From Achromobacter sp. AONIH1 (GTDB taxonomy: Bacteria; Pseudomonadota; Gammaproteobacteria; Burkholderiales; Burkholderiaceae_B), in contig NZ_CP026124.1 of NCBI RefSeq assembly GCF_002902905.1, positions 2,604,001-2,668,000 on the forward strand: 64,000 nt of DNA. The letters run 5' to 3'. The stretch's first letter is position 1. Each line of letters begins with the position of its first letter. Positions 9,132 to 18,722 of this stretch are shown piece after piece. Under the pieces are notes generated by a model, which was not told where the DNA came from, ran no database searches, and saw nothing but the letters and a program-made list of their open reading frames with translations. The position numbers and the translations under genes were made by a program.

Positions 9132-10169
9132 ATGCTCCAAGCCCCGAACGCCGTTTACCGCCGTCCTTCCCCCTGGTTGCGCCTGCTGGCCGGCGTCTGC
9201 CTGCTGCCGCTGGCCGCCTGGGGCGCCGGCGCGCTGTGGTTCCAGTTTCCCGGCGGCGCGGCGGCGCGCGGCGTGGCCGTGGCGGCCTGGGCCGCGCTGC
9301 ATCTCTGGCTGCTGGGCCTGCTGATCGTCGGTCGTCCCTGGCGCGCCGGCCGCCGCTGGTGGGCGGGGTGGGCGCTGGCCCTCGTCGCGCTGCTGGTCTG
9401 GTGGCACACGCTGCGGCCGTCCAACGACCGCGACTGGGCCGACGATGTGAGCCGCATGCCGCAGGGCACGGTGCAGGGCGACCACGTGCGCCTGCGGGAC
9501 GTGCGCAACTTCGACTGGCGCGGCGACGCCGACTACGACGCCCGCTGGGACACCCGCGACTACGACCTGAGCCGGCTGCGCAGCGTGGACATGATCCTGT
9601 CCACCTGGGGCATGCCCGCCATCGCCCACACCCTGGTGTCCTTTGGCTTCGACGATGGCCAGCGCGTGGTGTTCTCGGTCGAGATCCGCAAGGAACGCGG
9701 CGAGCAGTTCTCGGAACTGGGCGGCTTCTTCAAGCAGTTCGAGCTGAGCGTGATCGCCGCCGACGAGCGCGACATCGTGCGGGTGCGCACCGCCATGCGC
9801 GGCGAAACGGTATCGATCTACCCCATCCGCATGCCGCCCGAGGCGATGCGCGCGCTGTTCCTGTCCTATGTGGACACGGCCAACGCGCTGCGCGCCGAGC
9901 CGCGCTTCTATCACACGGTCACCGCCAACTGCACCACCATCATCTACCAGATGGTGCGCGCCATCGTGCCCGGCCTGCCGGTCGACTACCGCCTTCTGCT
10001 GTCCGGCTACCTGCCCGAGTACCTGTACGAACACGGCGGCCTGGACACCAGCCGGCCGCTGGACGCGATCCGGCGCGATGCCGACATCACCCAGCGCGCG
10101 GCCCGGGCGGGCAACACGCCGGCGTTCTCGCAAGCCATACGCGAACCTTTCCTGTCCCCCCGACCATGA
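9132..10169 (+). CDS. Lnb/DUF4105 N-terminal-domain membrane protein
   Basis: About 345 residues. Three hydrophobic segments (roughly residues 15-35, 45-65 and 75-90) anchor it in the inner membrane, followed by a large periplasmic domain. The domain matches DUF4105, the family that includes the Lnb lipoprotein N-acyltransferase N-terminal domain. The diagnostic cysteine lies in TVTANCTTIIYQMV near residue 260. A TTG start at 9117 is possible, but ATG 9132 gives a normal N terminus. The stop overlaps the next gene's start in an ATGA quartet, coupling it to a lipoprotein hydrolase. A role in envelope lipid or lipoprotein chemistry is inferred from the family only. Confidence 0.8.
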   Translation: MLQAPNAVYRRPSPWLRLLAGVCLLPLAAWGAGALWFQFPGGAAARGVAVAAWAALHLWLLGLLIVGRPWRAGRRWWAGWALALVALLVWWHTLRPSNDRDWADDVSRMPQGTVQGDHVRLRDVRNFDWRGDADYDARWDTRDYDLSRLRSVDMILSTWGMPAIAHTLVSFGFDDGQRVVFSVEIRKERGEQFSELGGFFKQFELSVIAADERDIVRVRTAMRGETVSIYPIRMPPEAMRALFLSYVDTANALRAEPRFYHTVTANCTTIIYQMVRAIVPGLPVDYRLLLSGYLPEYLYEHGGLDTSRPLDAIRRDADITQRAARAGNTPAFSQAIREPFLSPRP

Positions 10170-12076
10170 AGCATTCCCTCGGGCTCGTCGCGCGCTGCGC
10201 CGCGCTGCTGCTGATCCTGGCGACCGCCGGCTGCGCCGGCGTCAAGGTCGCGTCCGTCAGCACGCAGGACTACATCGCCCAACGACGCGGCGACGTGCTC
10301 ACTACCGGCAAGCTCAGCGCCGCCGCCAGCGAGGCGCTGGCCGTGCTGGGCCTGGACGCCGACAAATGCCGCGCGTCCGCGCTCAACTGCACCAGCGCGC
10401 TGCGCGGCAGCGACGGCCTGGACACCGAGCGCCAGCTGTCCACGCTGTCCGAGGTCTGGCTGCTGCACGCCGTGGAGCTGGAACGCCAGCGCCCCATCGC
10501 CGCGACCGACCGCGACGAGCTGCTGGACGCCTACCTGCAAAGCGCGCGCTACGCCTACGCCTACCTGTTCCACTCGCCGCGCCCGCCGGCCGAGCGCGCC
10601 TTCGAGGACCGCCAGACCCAGGTGCGCGACTATTACAACTATGCGGTGCAGCAGTCCGTCACGCGTCTGTTCTCGCACTACCGCGACGCGCCCAAGGCCG
10701 ATGCCGCGCGCAGCGGCGAAAGCGCCCGCATCGGCGACTGGAACATCCACTTCCTGATGGACGAGGTGCGCCTGCCCGGCGGCAAGACCACGCCCTACGA
10801 GCTGATCCCGGCGTCCACGCTGACCTTCAGTGGCCTGCGCAGCATGTACCGGCGCGACGGCTTCGGCGCCGAGCTGGTCGCCGTCATGGCGCGCAGCGTC
10901 AATGACAAGGACACCTTCGAGCAGCCCTATAGCGAAACCCCGTTCCCGGCGCTGTCGGTGATCCTGTCCTTCAAGGGCCGCACGCTGACCCAGATCCTGG
11001 AGACGCACGACGCCGCCTTCACCGTCTCGGATCCGTATCGGCGCTACTACGTGTCGCTGGGCGGCATCTCGGTGCCGCTGGCCGCCAACTTCACTTCCGG
11101 CTACGGCCTGTGGCTGGCGCGCTCGGGCTTCGCCACGCAGGCGCTGCGCAACGCCATCGGCACGTCGGACGGACTGGCCGAGCCGCACATCTACCTGCTG
11201 CAACCCTACGACCCCGATCGGCGCATCATCGTCATGCTGCACGGCCTGGCCAGCAGCCCCGAGGCCTGGATCAACACGGCCAACGAAGTGTTGGGCGATG
11301 AGGTACTGCGGCGCGGCTACCAGATCTGGCAGGTCTACTACCCGACCAACGCGCCCTTGCCCTACAACAACGCAGAGATCCGCAAGGCGCTGCGGCGCAC
11401 GCTGGAACACTTCGACCCCATGGGCACGGCGCGCGCCTCGCGCGACATGGTCGTCATCGGTCACAGCATGGGCGGCATCCTGAGCCGCCTGATGGTGTCC
11501 TCGTCGGGCGATGTGCTGTGGAAGGCATTGCAGGAATACCGCTCGTTCACGCCCGAGGAAATGGCCGAGGCCGAAGCGGAATTCGGCGACATGATGCGCT
11601 TCGAGCCCTTCCATGGCATCACCCGCGCCGTCTTCATCGCCACGCCGCATCGCGGCACCGAGTTCGCCGAGCACCGGCTGGCGCGCTGGGCCTCGAACCT
11701 GATCACGCTGCCGGCCACCGTGCTGCGCAAGTTCGCCCGCATGAGCCAGCGCGCCGAAGGCGGCGAGATGCCCGGCGGCGAACCCTACTACATCCCCAAT
11801 GGCGTGGACAGCCTGAGCCCCAAGGACCCGTTCATCCGGCTGCTGCCGCAGATGCCGATCTCGCCCGCCGTGACGTTCCACAGCATCGTCGCCACCGACA
11901 AGCCGGACGCGCCGCTGGAGGAATCCACCGACGGTTTCGTTACGTATCACAGCGCGCACCTGGACGGCGCGGCGTCGGAAGCGGTGATTCCGTACACGCA
12001 CAGCGTGCAGGAAGCGCCGGAGGCGATATTGGAGATCCGGCGGGTGCTGCGCGAGCATCTGGGGGCGGCGAAGTAG
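10166..12076 (+). CDS. Alpha/beta-hydrolase lipoprotein (lipase/esterase-like)
   Basis: A 636-residue protein with a lipoprotein signal (lipobox LATAGC near residue 24). The N-terminal ~320 residues are family-specific. The C-terminal half is an alpha/beta hydrolase: the oxyanion-side motif IVMLHGLASSPEAW, the nucleophile elbow VVIGHSMGGILSRL (Ser in GHSMG), and a late His in the C-terminal region (FVTYHSAHLDG). The ATPHRGTEFA motif resembles PGAP1/lipase-like members. The start is fixed by 4-base overlap with the DUF4105 gene. It is likely anchored in the envelope; substrate unknown. Confidence 0.85.
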   Translation: MKHSLGLVARCAALLLILATAGCAGVKVASVSTQDYIAQRRGDVLTTGKLSAAASEALAVLGLDADKCRASALNCTSALRGSDGLDTERQLSTLSEVWLLHAVELERQRPIAATDRDELLDAYLQSARYAYAYLFHSPRPPAERAFEDRQTQVRDYYNYAVQQSVTRLFSHYRDAPKADAARSGESARIGDWNIHFLMDEVRLPGGKTTPYELIPASTLTFSGLRSMYRRDGFGAELVAVMARSVNDKDTFEQPYSETPFPALSVILSFKGRTLTQILETHDAAFTVSDPYRRYYVSLGGISVPLAANFTSGYGLWLARSGFATQALRNAIGTSDGLAEPHIYLLQPYDPDRRIIVMLHGLASSPEAWINTANEVLGDEVLRRGYQIWQVYYPTNAPLPYNNAEIRKALRRTLEHFDPMGTARASRDMVVIGHSMGGILSRLMVSSSGDVLWKALQEYRSFTPEEMAEAEAEFGDMMRFEPFHGITRAVFIATPHRGTEFAEHRLARWASNLITLPATVLRKFARMSQRAEGGEMPGGEPYYIPNGVDSLSPKDPFIRLLPQMPISPAVTFHSIVATDKPDAPLEESTDGFVTYHSAHLDGAASEAVIPYTHSVQEAPEAILEIRRVLREHLGAAK

Positions 12077-12243
12077 GTGGCAGAAACGAACGAGTTATTC
12101 CGCCAGAATTGATCACTATGCAACAGGGGGAAATGGGTCGGGCGTGATAGTGTTGGTTACATTTTTCGATGGGCCGCCGCTGCCGAGGCATAGTTCCACG
12201 TGGCGCTCATCCCTGTATTTCCAACATCTAGGAGCCTTTCAAC

Positions 12244-15200
12244 ATGACACCGCAAGGCAAGGCATATCTGGACTACCTGCAAGCGAGCCTGGCGGATGCA
12301 TCCAGGTTGGCTCCGGATCTCGAAAGCCTCGACATGCACAACATCTCTGTCGAAACCCTGATGAACGGGCAGGTGAGTGAGCACGTCACAAAAAAGCTGT
12401 TTGAACAAGCTCGCAAGGGCGCTGGCAATCGCTTCGACCCCGCTCGCCTCTGGCCGCTTCCCATAACGGTCGCCCCACAGGCGTTTCTGGCGCGGAGTAG
12501 GCACGGATTCCGTAGCAGTCGCACGCCGGATAGGATCTTGCCGGTATTAATTCATGCTAGGTTGCGCGAGGATGGCCAACTGATCGGTGATGAAAGGCTC
12601 GCCTCTCCCGTCGTCTTGCCTCGCAATCTGTTGGATCCCACTGATTCAGAGATCGTTTTGGGAACCCTCGACGATGCGGACGCAGCCTATGCGCGGCGCA
12701 GCGATGATCCCGGTGCCTGGCCGGCGTTGATCAAGCTGGCGGACGCGTTGATGTTCGCTGTCACGGGCGGTGGCGTGGCCGACATCAAGATCGAAGGGTA
12801 TGTCCCGCAAGACCAAGCGCATGTCTGGTTGCGCGGTTCAGGCGCGACCACCGCCGCCATTGAGACGCTGGTTGATCGCTTGAGGGCGAGCGATGCGCCG
12901 GATGTCCCCCTGCTGACCAAGTTGATCACGGCGGCGCCGGCGCAGGATCTGCTGACGACCTCCAGGCAATTGGCCTTGGGCGCCTTGCACATCGGTCAGA
13001 TGGAATGCCGTTATGGCCTGGCGTCATCGCAGAGAGAATCCTTGGCACATTTTCTTGCGTCGAGCGCGTCTGATGTCCTGGCGGTGGATGGGCCACCGGG
13101 AACCGGCAAGACGACCCTGCTGTTGAGTGTCATCGCAAATCAGTGGGTGCAGGCGGCGCTGGATCGAGAACAGCCGCCTCTGATTGTCGCCGCATCGACC
13201 AATAACCAGGCCGTGCTCAATATTCTGCGGGCTTTCGCACAAGTCACGGAGCCGGAGGGGGCCTTGGCCGGGCGCTGGTTGCCCGGACTTGCCAGCTACG
13301 GTCTGTATATGCCCGCCCAGGGCAAGCAAGGGGGCCAGGAGCAACGGGACTTTCCCGTGCATGCAATAGTCGGCATGGGCCGGGATGCGGACTACGATGT
13401 GAAAGTCCACGAATCAGAGGAAGGCTGCGCGGCGGCAGGTCGGTATTTTCTGGAAAAAGCCCAGGAGGCGTTTCCTGCCGAACCGTTGGTAAGCCTGGAC
13501 GCCGCCTGCCGAGTGATCCATCAGCAGCTGCGGCACACCGTCGAGGCCGTTCGCGCCGTAATGGCTGCGCTGCAGACGATTCGGGAGCTTGCCGGCGATT
13601 CCGCATTCGATATCTCGAGGTCCGAGGCGGTGGCGGCGCGCCTGGGTGACGCCGTGGTGGCTGGTAAAGAGGCGCTGGATGTAGCCTTACGTGACAAGCA
13701 GGACATGCATGGCTTGTACCGCTCCTGGCATCGTCACTGCGCCTCAGAGCCATGGTGGATCGCACTTTTGGCGGTGGCGGGCGCTCGCGGCATGAGGCAG
13801 CGCAGGGACCTTGCCTTCCTGGCGGAAGCAGAGGCTGAGCAGGGTTGGCCGGTGGGCACGCTCTTGCGTGGCTTGAGAGATAGGGACGCGGCTGATCATG
13901 CCTTGCTACGCCTGCTGGAGTCTCAGGAGTCATTGGTGCGCGCAGCTGACGATCAGTTGGGGCGGGCCCGGTCGAGCGAGGCATCTTTCACGCAGGCGCT
14001 CGAAGTACTGAGAAGGATCGTCCCCGCGCCGGATGAACTTACGGCAGAGAAAGTGCTGCTGACGTTGGACATGGGCTTGCGGTTTCGCGCATTCAAGCTG
14101 GCGACGCACTATTGGGAGGCGCGCTATCTGCTAGAGGTGCAGGAACAGATCGTTCGCATGGGGAAAATGGATGACAGCAAGCGGCCGGACAAGCTGATGC
14201 GGCAATACCGGAGGCTGGCCAAGCTCTTTCCATGCTTTGTCTCGACGTTTCACACGCTGCCCAAGCGCTTTGAGGCATTTAATGGAAATCCTGAAACGCT
14301 GTTCAACGCAATCGATCTGTTGATCGTGGACGAAGCGGGTCAGTCCTCGCCGGAAATCGGCGTGCCATCTTTCGGGCTGGCGAAACGAGCGCTGGTGGTG
14401 GGGGATGTCGATCAGATCAAGCCTGTATGGGCGGTGCCCAAATCACTGGACAGGATAAACGCGCAGTTGCACGGCGTCATTCCTCATATGTCCGGGCTGG
14501 AGAACTTTTACGATGAGGGTATCTCGGCGTCGGCAGGGAGTCTGATGGCCCTGGCTAAGCGGGCGACGCCATATTCCAAGCATGCCGCGCGAGGGCGCGG
14601 TATGTTTCTCAGCGAACATCGGCGTTGCTGGCCGGAAATCATCGATATTTGCAACCGGCTTGTCTACCAGGGGCTATTGCAGCCTTGCCGCGATGAAGGC
14701 ATCAGGTTGTTAACGCCTTCTGTTGGCTATGCGCATATTGCGGGTTTGCCGCAGCAGGTTGGCAGGAGCTGGAGAAACTTGCTCGAGGCATCCGTCATTG
14801 CGAAGTGGCTGGCTCAACAAAAGGACGAAATCGAAGCGGCATATCAGGCGGAAAACAAGTCCTTCAACCAGCTAGTGGCAGTCATCACGCCATTTGCAGA
14901 GCAGGCCAAAACCCTGCGCGGCGAACTGAGGAAAACGCTGGGAGAGAGCCATGGTATTACGGTGGGAACCGTGTTTTCGTTGCAAGGCGCCGAGCGGAAA
15001 GTAATTGTTTTCTCGCCTGTCTACGGAGCGGGGATCGGTGCGGGAGCGCCTATGCTGGACCGGGATCCATCGATGTTGAATGTCGCAATATCGCGCGCCC
15101 AAGACGCTTTTCTGGTATTTGGCGACATGCATCTCTTTCATCCAGATGGAGATCGTCCGTCCGCAATCGTCGGGCGCGCACTCTTCAAGGGCACGGAGAG

Positions 15201-15744
15201 CGAGATTCCCATCCCCGCTGAATGGCTGGCGGCGGGTTTCGACATGTCGCCGGCGGCCTTGATACGGGATCTGGCGGGGCACCGGCGCGCCCTGGTGGAA
15301 GCGTTCAGCGTCGCCCGCGCGCGCCTGGTGATTACTTCGCCATTCCTCTCGCTGCGTGCCATCCAGGCGGACGGTGTATTGGAAATGATCCGGAAGGCGG
15401 TGGCCAGAGGGGTGGTGGTGACGATCGTCAGCGATCCGTCCTTTGATTCCAAGAATGAAGACGTCTATCAGCGGTGCGTTGAGTGCCTGTCCGAGGCGGG
15501 AGCGCGGGTTCGGGAGAAACACGTGCATAGCAAGCTGCTGTTGGTCGATTTCGAGTGGTTGGTGGTTGGGTCATTCAACTGGCTGTCCGCCACGCGCGGT
15601 GAAGGGCAGCGCTACGCACGCTACGAATCGTCGTTGAGATATGACGGCGAGGAAGCGTTCGAGATGATCGGCCGCAGCTTGAGCGATCTGAAAGGACTTG
15701 TGGACCTATCGCGGAGTTCAAGGAGTGTGGTGGTTTCTCAATGA
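12244..15744 (+). CDS. mkoC: SF1 helicase fused to PLD nuclease, Mokosh type II-like defence protein
   Basis: A 1,166-residue single-gene system. The AGGAG ribosome site fits ATG 12244. Helicase motifs: Walker A GPPGTGKT at 283-290, Walker B DEAGQ at 696-700, and the SF1 C-terminal motifs VGTVFSLQGAERKV and LNVAISRAQ. The last ~170 residues form one phospholipase-D domain with HSKLLLVD (H1095, K1097, D1102) and the GSFNW motif at 1109-1113. A helicase of the COG1112/UPF1 type plus a C-terminal PLD nuclease in one chain is the stated architecture of Mokosh type II (MkoC), an RNA-targeting anti-phage system. G+C is visibly lower than both neighbours, suggesting transfer. Alternative: another helicase-PLD defence protein outside Mokosh. 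Confidence 0.82.
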   Translation: MTPQGKAYLDYLQASLADASRLAPDLESLDMHNISVETLMNGQVSEHVTKKLFEQARKGAGNRFDPARLWPLPITVAPQAFLARSRHGFRSSRTPDRILPVLIHARLREDGQLIGDERLASPVVLPRNLLDPTDSEIVLGTLDDADAAYARRSDDPGAWPALIKLADALMFAVTGGGVADIKIEGYVPQDQAHVWLRGSGATTAAIETLVDRLRASDAPDVPLLTKLITAAPAQDLLTTSRQLALGALHIGQMECRYGLASSQRESLAHFLASSASDVLAVDGPPGTGKTTLLLSVIANQWVQAALDREQPPLIVAASTNNQAVLNILRAFAQVTEPEGALAGRWLPGLASYGLYMPAQGKQGGQEQRDFPVHAIVGMGRDADYDVKVHESEEGCAAAGRYFLEKAQEAFPAEPLVSLDAACRVIHQQLRHTVEAVRAVMAALQTIRELAGDSAFDISRSEAVAARLGDAVVAGKEALDVALRDKQDMHGLYRSWHRHCASEPWWIALLAVAGARGMRQRRDLAFLAEAEAEQGWPVGTLLRGLRDRDAADHALLRLLESQESLVRAADDQLGRARSSEASFTQALEVLRRIVPAPDELTAEKVLLTLDMGLRFRAFKLATHYWEARYLLEVQEQIVRMGKMDDSKRPDKLMRQYRRLAKLFPCFVSTFHTLPKRFEAFNGNPETLFNAIDLLIVDEAGQSSPEIGVPSFGLAKRALVVGDVDQIKPVWAVPKSLDRINAQLHGVIPHMSGLENFYDEGISASAGSLMALAKRATPYSKHAARGRGMFLSEHRRCWPEIIDICNRLVYQGLLQPCRDEGIRLLTPSVGYAHIAGLPQQVGRSWRNLLEASVIAKWLAQQKDEIEAAYQAENKSFNQLVAVITPFAEQAKTLRGELRKTLGESHGITVGTVFSLQGAERKVIVFSPVYGAGIGAGAPMLDRDPSMLNVAISRAQDAFLVFGDMHLFHPDGDRPSAIVGRALFKGTESEIPIPAEWLAAGFDMSPAALIRDLAGHRRALVEAFSVARARLVITSPFLSLRAIQADGVLEMIRKAVARGVVVTIVSDPSFDSKNEDVYQRCVECLSEAGARVREKHVHSKLLLVDFEWLVVGSFNWLSATRGEGQRYARYESSLRYDGEEAFEMIGRSLSDLKGLVDLSRSSRSVVVSQ

Positions 15745-16068
15745 CGCGGCAGGCCAGAAATCTGCGGCCGCAGACGTCGGAAATGTGCAGTCGAGGTCCG
15801 GTGCAACATTTTTCCAATGAAACAGTACATGCGCGTATCGTGTCAGACTGCAACCGATATTCACGACAACGGTTTATGCTTTTCCGCCAACTCCAGGCTT
15901 GCGCGCCGCTCAGGGCGAGCAGAATTACCCCTATGAATGATAGTGGTGGGAAAGCAGGATCACGGAAAAATCCTGAAACGACCTGACCGCCCGCCAACCT
16001 GATTCGTCCGCCACGCGTCCGTAGAATGCCGTCTCCATCAATAACCCCCGGCTGAATAAGAGCGAACC
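15745..16068. other. Intergenic region after the helicase-PLD gene
   Basis: A 324-base stretch retaining the lower GC of the preceding gene until ~15950. It holds a perfect 14-base palindrome (TCTGCGGCCGCAGA, 15761-15774). An 81-codon frame overlaps the helicase stop, but it has no recognisable domain or supported start. The last ~50 bases carry the leader of the META-domain lipoprotein. Confidence 0.4.
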
Positions 16069-16890
16069 ATGAAAAAAACCATTCTTCTCGCTTCCGTCTG
16101 CGCCGCCTTGCTCCAGGCCTGCGCCCCGGCGTCCAACTCCACTCGCGAAGGAGCGTCCTCCATGTCCGCCACCGCCTCGTCCGCCGCCTCCCAGGCCACG
16201 CTGTCCGCCTACTACTGGCACCTGGCCTCGGCCGTCGACGCCTCGGGCAAGCCCATCGCGGCGCTGCAAAAGGGCATCGACAATCGCCTGCGTCTGTCCT
16301 TCACCGAGCAAGGCCTGAGCATCACCGGCGGCTGCAACACGCAGTTCGGCGGCTATCGCTATGACAAGGGCGTGCTGCAGGTGGCGCAGCTGGCCGCCAC
16401 CATGAAGGCCTGCGAACCCAGCCTGATGGCGCTGGACGCCGAAGTGGGCCAGCGCATCAAGGGCGACCTGCGCGCCTCGGTCGCCACCGACGCGCCCGAA
16501 CCCGTGCTGCAACTGGTCGCCCAGGACGGCGCCGTGCTCAAGTTCACCGGCGAGCCCACGCCCGAGACCCGTTACGGCAGCAAGGGCGAGACCATGTTCC
16601 TGGAAGTGGCCGCCAAGCGCGTCAAGTGCAGCCACCCGATGATCCCCAACTACCAGTGCCTGCAGGTGCGCGAGCGCCGCTACAGCGAGTCCGGTGTGCA
16701 GCAGCCCGCGACCGACAAGTGGCATCCGCTGTACCAGTCGATCGACGGCTACGAGCACCGCGACGGCGTGCGCACCGTGCTGCGCGTCAAGCAATACGAC
16801 TGGAAGAACCCGCCCGCCGACGCGCCGTCCAAGGTCTATGTGCTGGATATGGTGGTGGAGCAGGACATGTCTGGCAAGAAACCGAAGTAA
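16069..16890 (+). CDS. META and DUF4377 domain lipoprotein (HslJ-like)
   Basis: A 273-residue lipoprotein with lipobox LLQAC (Cys ~18). A META domain occupies ~45-155 (YYWHLASAVDASG, ITGGCNTQFGGY, MKACEP), as in the heat-shock lipoprotein HslJ. A DUF4377 domain follows (~185-270: CLQVRERRY, WHPLYQSIDGYEHRDGV, VLRVKQYDW, YVLDMV). This two-domain order is common in proteobacterial envelope-stress lipoproteins. It is a monocistronic unit ending in a strong hairpin at 16920. The exact function of the family is unknown. Confidence 0.9.
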   Translation: MKKTILLASVCAALLQACAPASNSTREGASSMSATASSAASQATLSAYYWHLASAVDASGKPIAALQKGIDNRLRLSFTEQGLSITGGCNTQFGGYRYDKGVLQVAQLAATMKACEPSLMALDAEVGQRIKGDLRASVATDAPEPVLQLVAQDGAVLKFTGEPTPETRYGSKGETMFLEVAAKRVKCSHPMIPNYQCLQVRERRYSESGVQQPATDKWHPLYQSIDGYEHRDGVRTVLRVKQYDWKNPPADAPSKVYVLDMVVEQDMSGKKPK

Positions 16891-16919
16891 ACTCGCCGCC
16901 GGCCGCCATGCGGCCCGTC

Positions 16920-16951
16920 AAAGGCCGGACGGAACCCCACGTCCGGCCTTT
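16920..16951 (+). terminator. Rho-independent-type hairpin after the META lipoprotein gene
   Basis: A perfect 12-bp stem (AAAGGCCGGACG, 16920-16931, with CGTCCGGCCTTT, 16940-16951) and an 8-base loop, 30 bases after the stop. The short T run is part of the stem. Confidence 0.75.
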
Positions 16952-17054
16952 GGCATTCTGGGCGGCGCGCCGTGGCTATCCACGGCCGGCGTCGGGCGGC
17001 TTGATCTTTGTCATGCCATCGGATGGCGCGCGGATGCCAGAATCCGATGACGCC

Positions 17055-17498
17055 ATGAACGCCTATCCCCTGTTCCTCATCCTGCACCTGTTGGCCGCCT
17101 TTCTCTTCGTCGGCACGGTGACATTCGAAGTCTTGTTCCTGGAACCGGTGCACAAGCGCCTGCCCGTTGACGTGCGCAAGGCGCTGGGCGGTCAGCTCGG
17201 GCCGCGCGTGCGGGTGGTGCTGCCCTGGTCGGTGGCGGTGCTGTACCTGGCGGGGCTGGCAATGGCCTGGCAGTATCGCGGCGCGCTGGCGGATCCGTTG
17301 GGCTCGCCGTTCGGCATCCTGCTGTCGCTGAAGATCGCGCTGGCGCTTAGCGTGCTGGCGCATGTGCTCACTGCGTTGACGCTGGCGCGGCGGCAGCGCC
17401 TGAGCGGGGCGCTGAGCCGGCGCATGCATGTCAGCGTGTTCTGTCACATGGTGCTGATCGTGGTGCTGGCCAAGGCGATGTTCCATGTGGCGTGGTGA
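17055..17498 (+). CDS. CopD-like small integral membrane protein
   Basis: A 147-residue protein with four predicted membrane helices (about 5-25, 53-72, 85-108 and 122-143). The first helix contains HLLAAFLFVGTVTFEV and the last HVSVFCHMVLIVV, conserved histidines as in CopD-type copper-transport membrane proteins and their short paralogues. ATG 17055 is preferred because the upstream frame is not membrane-like. No copper genes lie nearby, so the metal role is inferred from family only. Confidence 0.7.
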   Translation: MNAYPLFLILHLLAAFLFVGTVTFEVLFLEPVHKRLPVDVRKALGGQLGPRVRVVLPWSVAVLYLAGLAMAWQYRGALADPLGSPFGILLSLKIALALSVLAHVLTALTLARRQRLSGALSRRMHVSVFCHMVLIVVLAKAMFHVAW

Positions 17499-17540
17499 GC
17501 GCGGCGTGATGCCGCGCCGGGCCGCCCGATACTCGAAGCG

Positions 17541-17990
17541 TCAGACGGGCAAGACCAGCGGTTCCCGCGTGCCGTAGCCTTCCTCGCCATACACCAGCCC
17601 CGGCAACGGCGAACGGCCGCGTCCGCAGGCGTCCCACAATTCCCCGACCCACTGCATGGCCGTGTCGACGATCACGTTCTGCACGTCGAAGCCGGCTTCG
17701 TCCGAGCCGAACAGGGGCACCTCGGGCTCGATGCCGTCTTCGGTATGGCGCACGTCGAACAGGTAGCGGTGGCCTTCGATGGCCTTGTTGAGCACGAACA
17801 GGTCCGGGCCTTCCAGGCTGGCCACGACCGAGAACGTGCCTTCGCCGTCCTGGTCGGGGAACACCACGATGTGGATTTCGCGCGCCTTGGGCGGCAGGGC
17901 GGCGATCAGCGCGGTCAGCGTGGCGCGGGCCGTGGCGTCGTGGGCGCGCAGGATGCGCAGCAGTTCGGCTTCGTAGTCGGATTGGGTCAT
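17541..17990 (-). CDS. Conserved cytoplasmic hypothetical protein
   Basis: A 149-residue acidic protein with no signal peptide or membrane segment. It starts MTQSDYEAELLRILRAHD and contains a beta-rich core (EIHIVVFPDQDGEG, VVASLEGPDLFVL) and a C-terminal EEGYGTREPL motif. The layout resembles small immunity-like or DUF6389-type proteins, but I cannot confirm a family. ATG 17990 is preferred over 18029 because the extra N terminus is low-complexity and proline-rich. Confidence 0.65.
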   Translation of the reverse strand: MTQSDYEAELLRILRAHDATARATLTALIAALPPKAREIHIVVFPDQDGEGTFSVVASLEGPDLFVLNKAIEGHRYLFDVRHTEDGIEPEVPLFGSDEAGFDVQNVIVDTAMQWVGELWDACGRGRSPLPGLVYGEEGYGTREPLVLPV

Positions 17991-18110
17991 GGGTGTTTCG
18001 TTCAGGGCGGGGGGCGCGGGTTCAGGCATGCGCCGGCTGGGCGCATGGGCGGTTGGATGGTCTGTTTTAACAGAAGCCGTCCCGACGCCCTGAACGGCAA
18101 GCGCGCACTG

Positions 18111-18599
18111 CTACGGCCCTGCGCGGGGCGCCGTCTCTTTCCTGTATTCCCGCACGTACTGCCCAAAGCGCAGCATCGGCACCTCGCCCCGCAAGGTCTG
18201 GGGCAGCAGCTTGCCGCAGAAGTATGCGCTGTCCGCCACCGGCCGTTGCGGAAAGTACCGGGGCGCCAGCTGCTTGTGCGCCTGCATCCTGGCATTGTCG
18301 ATGAAGGCTTCGGCCTGTTCCGGCCCGATGGCTTCGACCAGCTGCGCGCGGATCAGCATTTGCAGTTCGGTCTGATGGCGGCCATGGTTGCGGTCCCAGT
18401 CCTGGTACAGCCCTTGCAGCATGGATTGCGTTCCGGGGGCGTCGCGCGCGCAGTGTTCGAGCGTGTTCGCGGCCAGTCCGCGCACGTCCATGAAGGCGGT
18501 ATAGAGGAATTGCAGGCGGCCCGTGCTGTCGGCCGGCGCGGGCGACGGAAGGATGGCCAGGAGGCAGGCGGCGGCGCGAAGCAATGTGCGGAGTGTCAT
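18111..18599 (-). CDS. Secreted hypothetical protein
   Basis: A 162-residue protein with a signal peptide (MTLRTLLRAAACLLAILPSP, cleavage after APADS around residue 25). The mature helical part has two cysteines (LEHCARD and AYFCGKL). No family is recognised. The frame extends upstream to 18656, but only the ATG at 18599 begins a proper signal. It is monocistronic by spacing. Confidence 0.65.
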   Translation of the reverse strand: MTLRTLLRAAACLLAILPSPAPADSTGRLQFLYTAFMDVRGLAANTLEHCARDAPGTQSMLQGLYQDWDRNHGRHQTELQMLIRAQLVEAIGPEQAEAFIDNARMQAHKQLAPRYFPQRPVADSAYFCGKLLPQTLRGEVPMLRFGQYVREYRKETAPRAGP

Positions 18600-18722
18600 G
18601 GTGGCCCTGGCAGGATCTGGAGAAAGGGCGCGCAATGAAGCGCGCTCGAAGATCATGCGGGGGCCGCGCGGCGCACGCCACCAGAGGATTCTGAAATTGA
18701 CGACGAGGGCCGCTGGCGGGCT

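Noticed and set aside
15741..15986. 81-codon frame overlapping the helicase-PLD stop
   Set aside because: ATGA overlap is tempting, but there is no ribosome site, no fold signal and no recognisable sequence.
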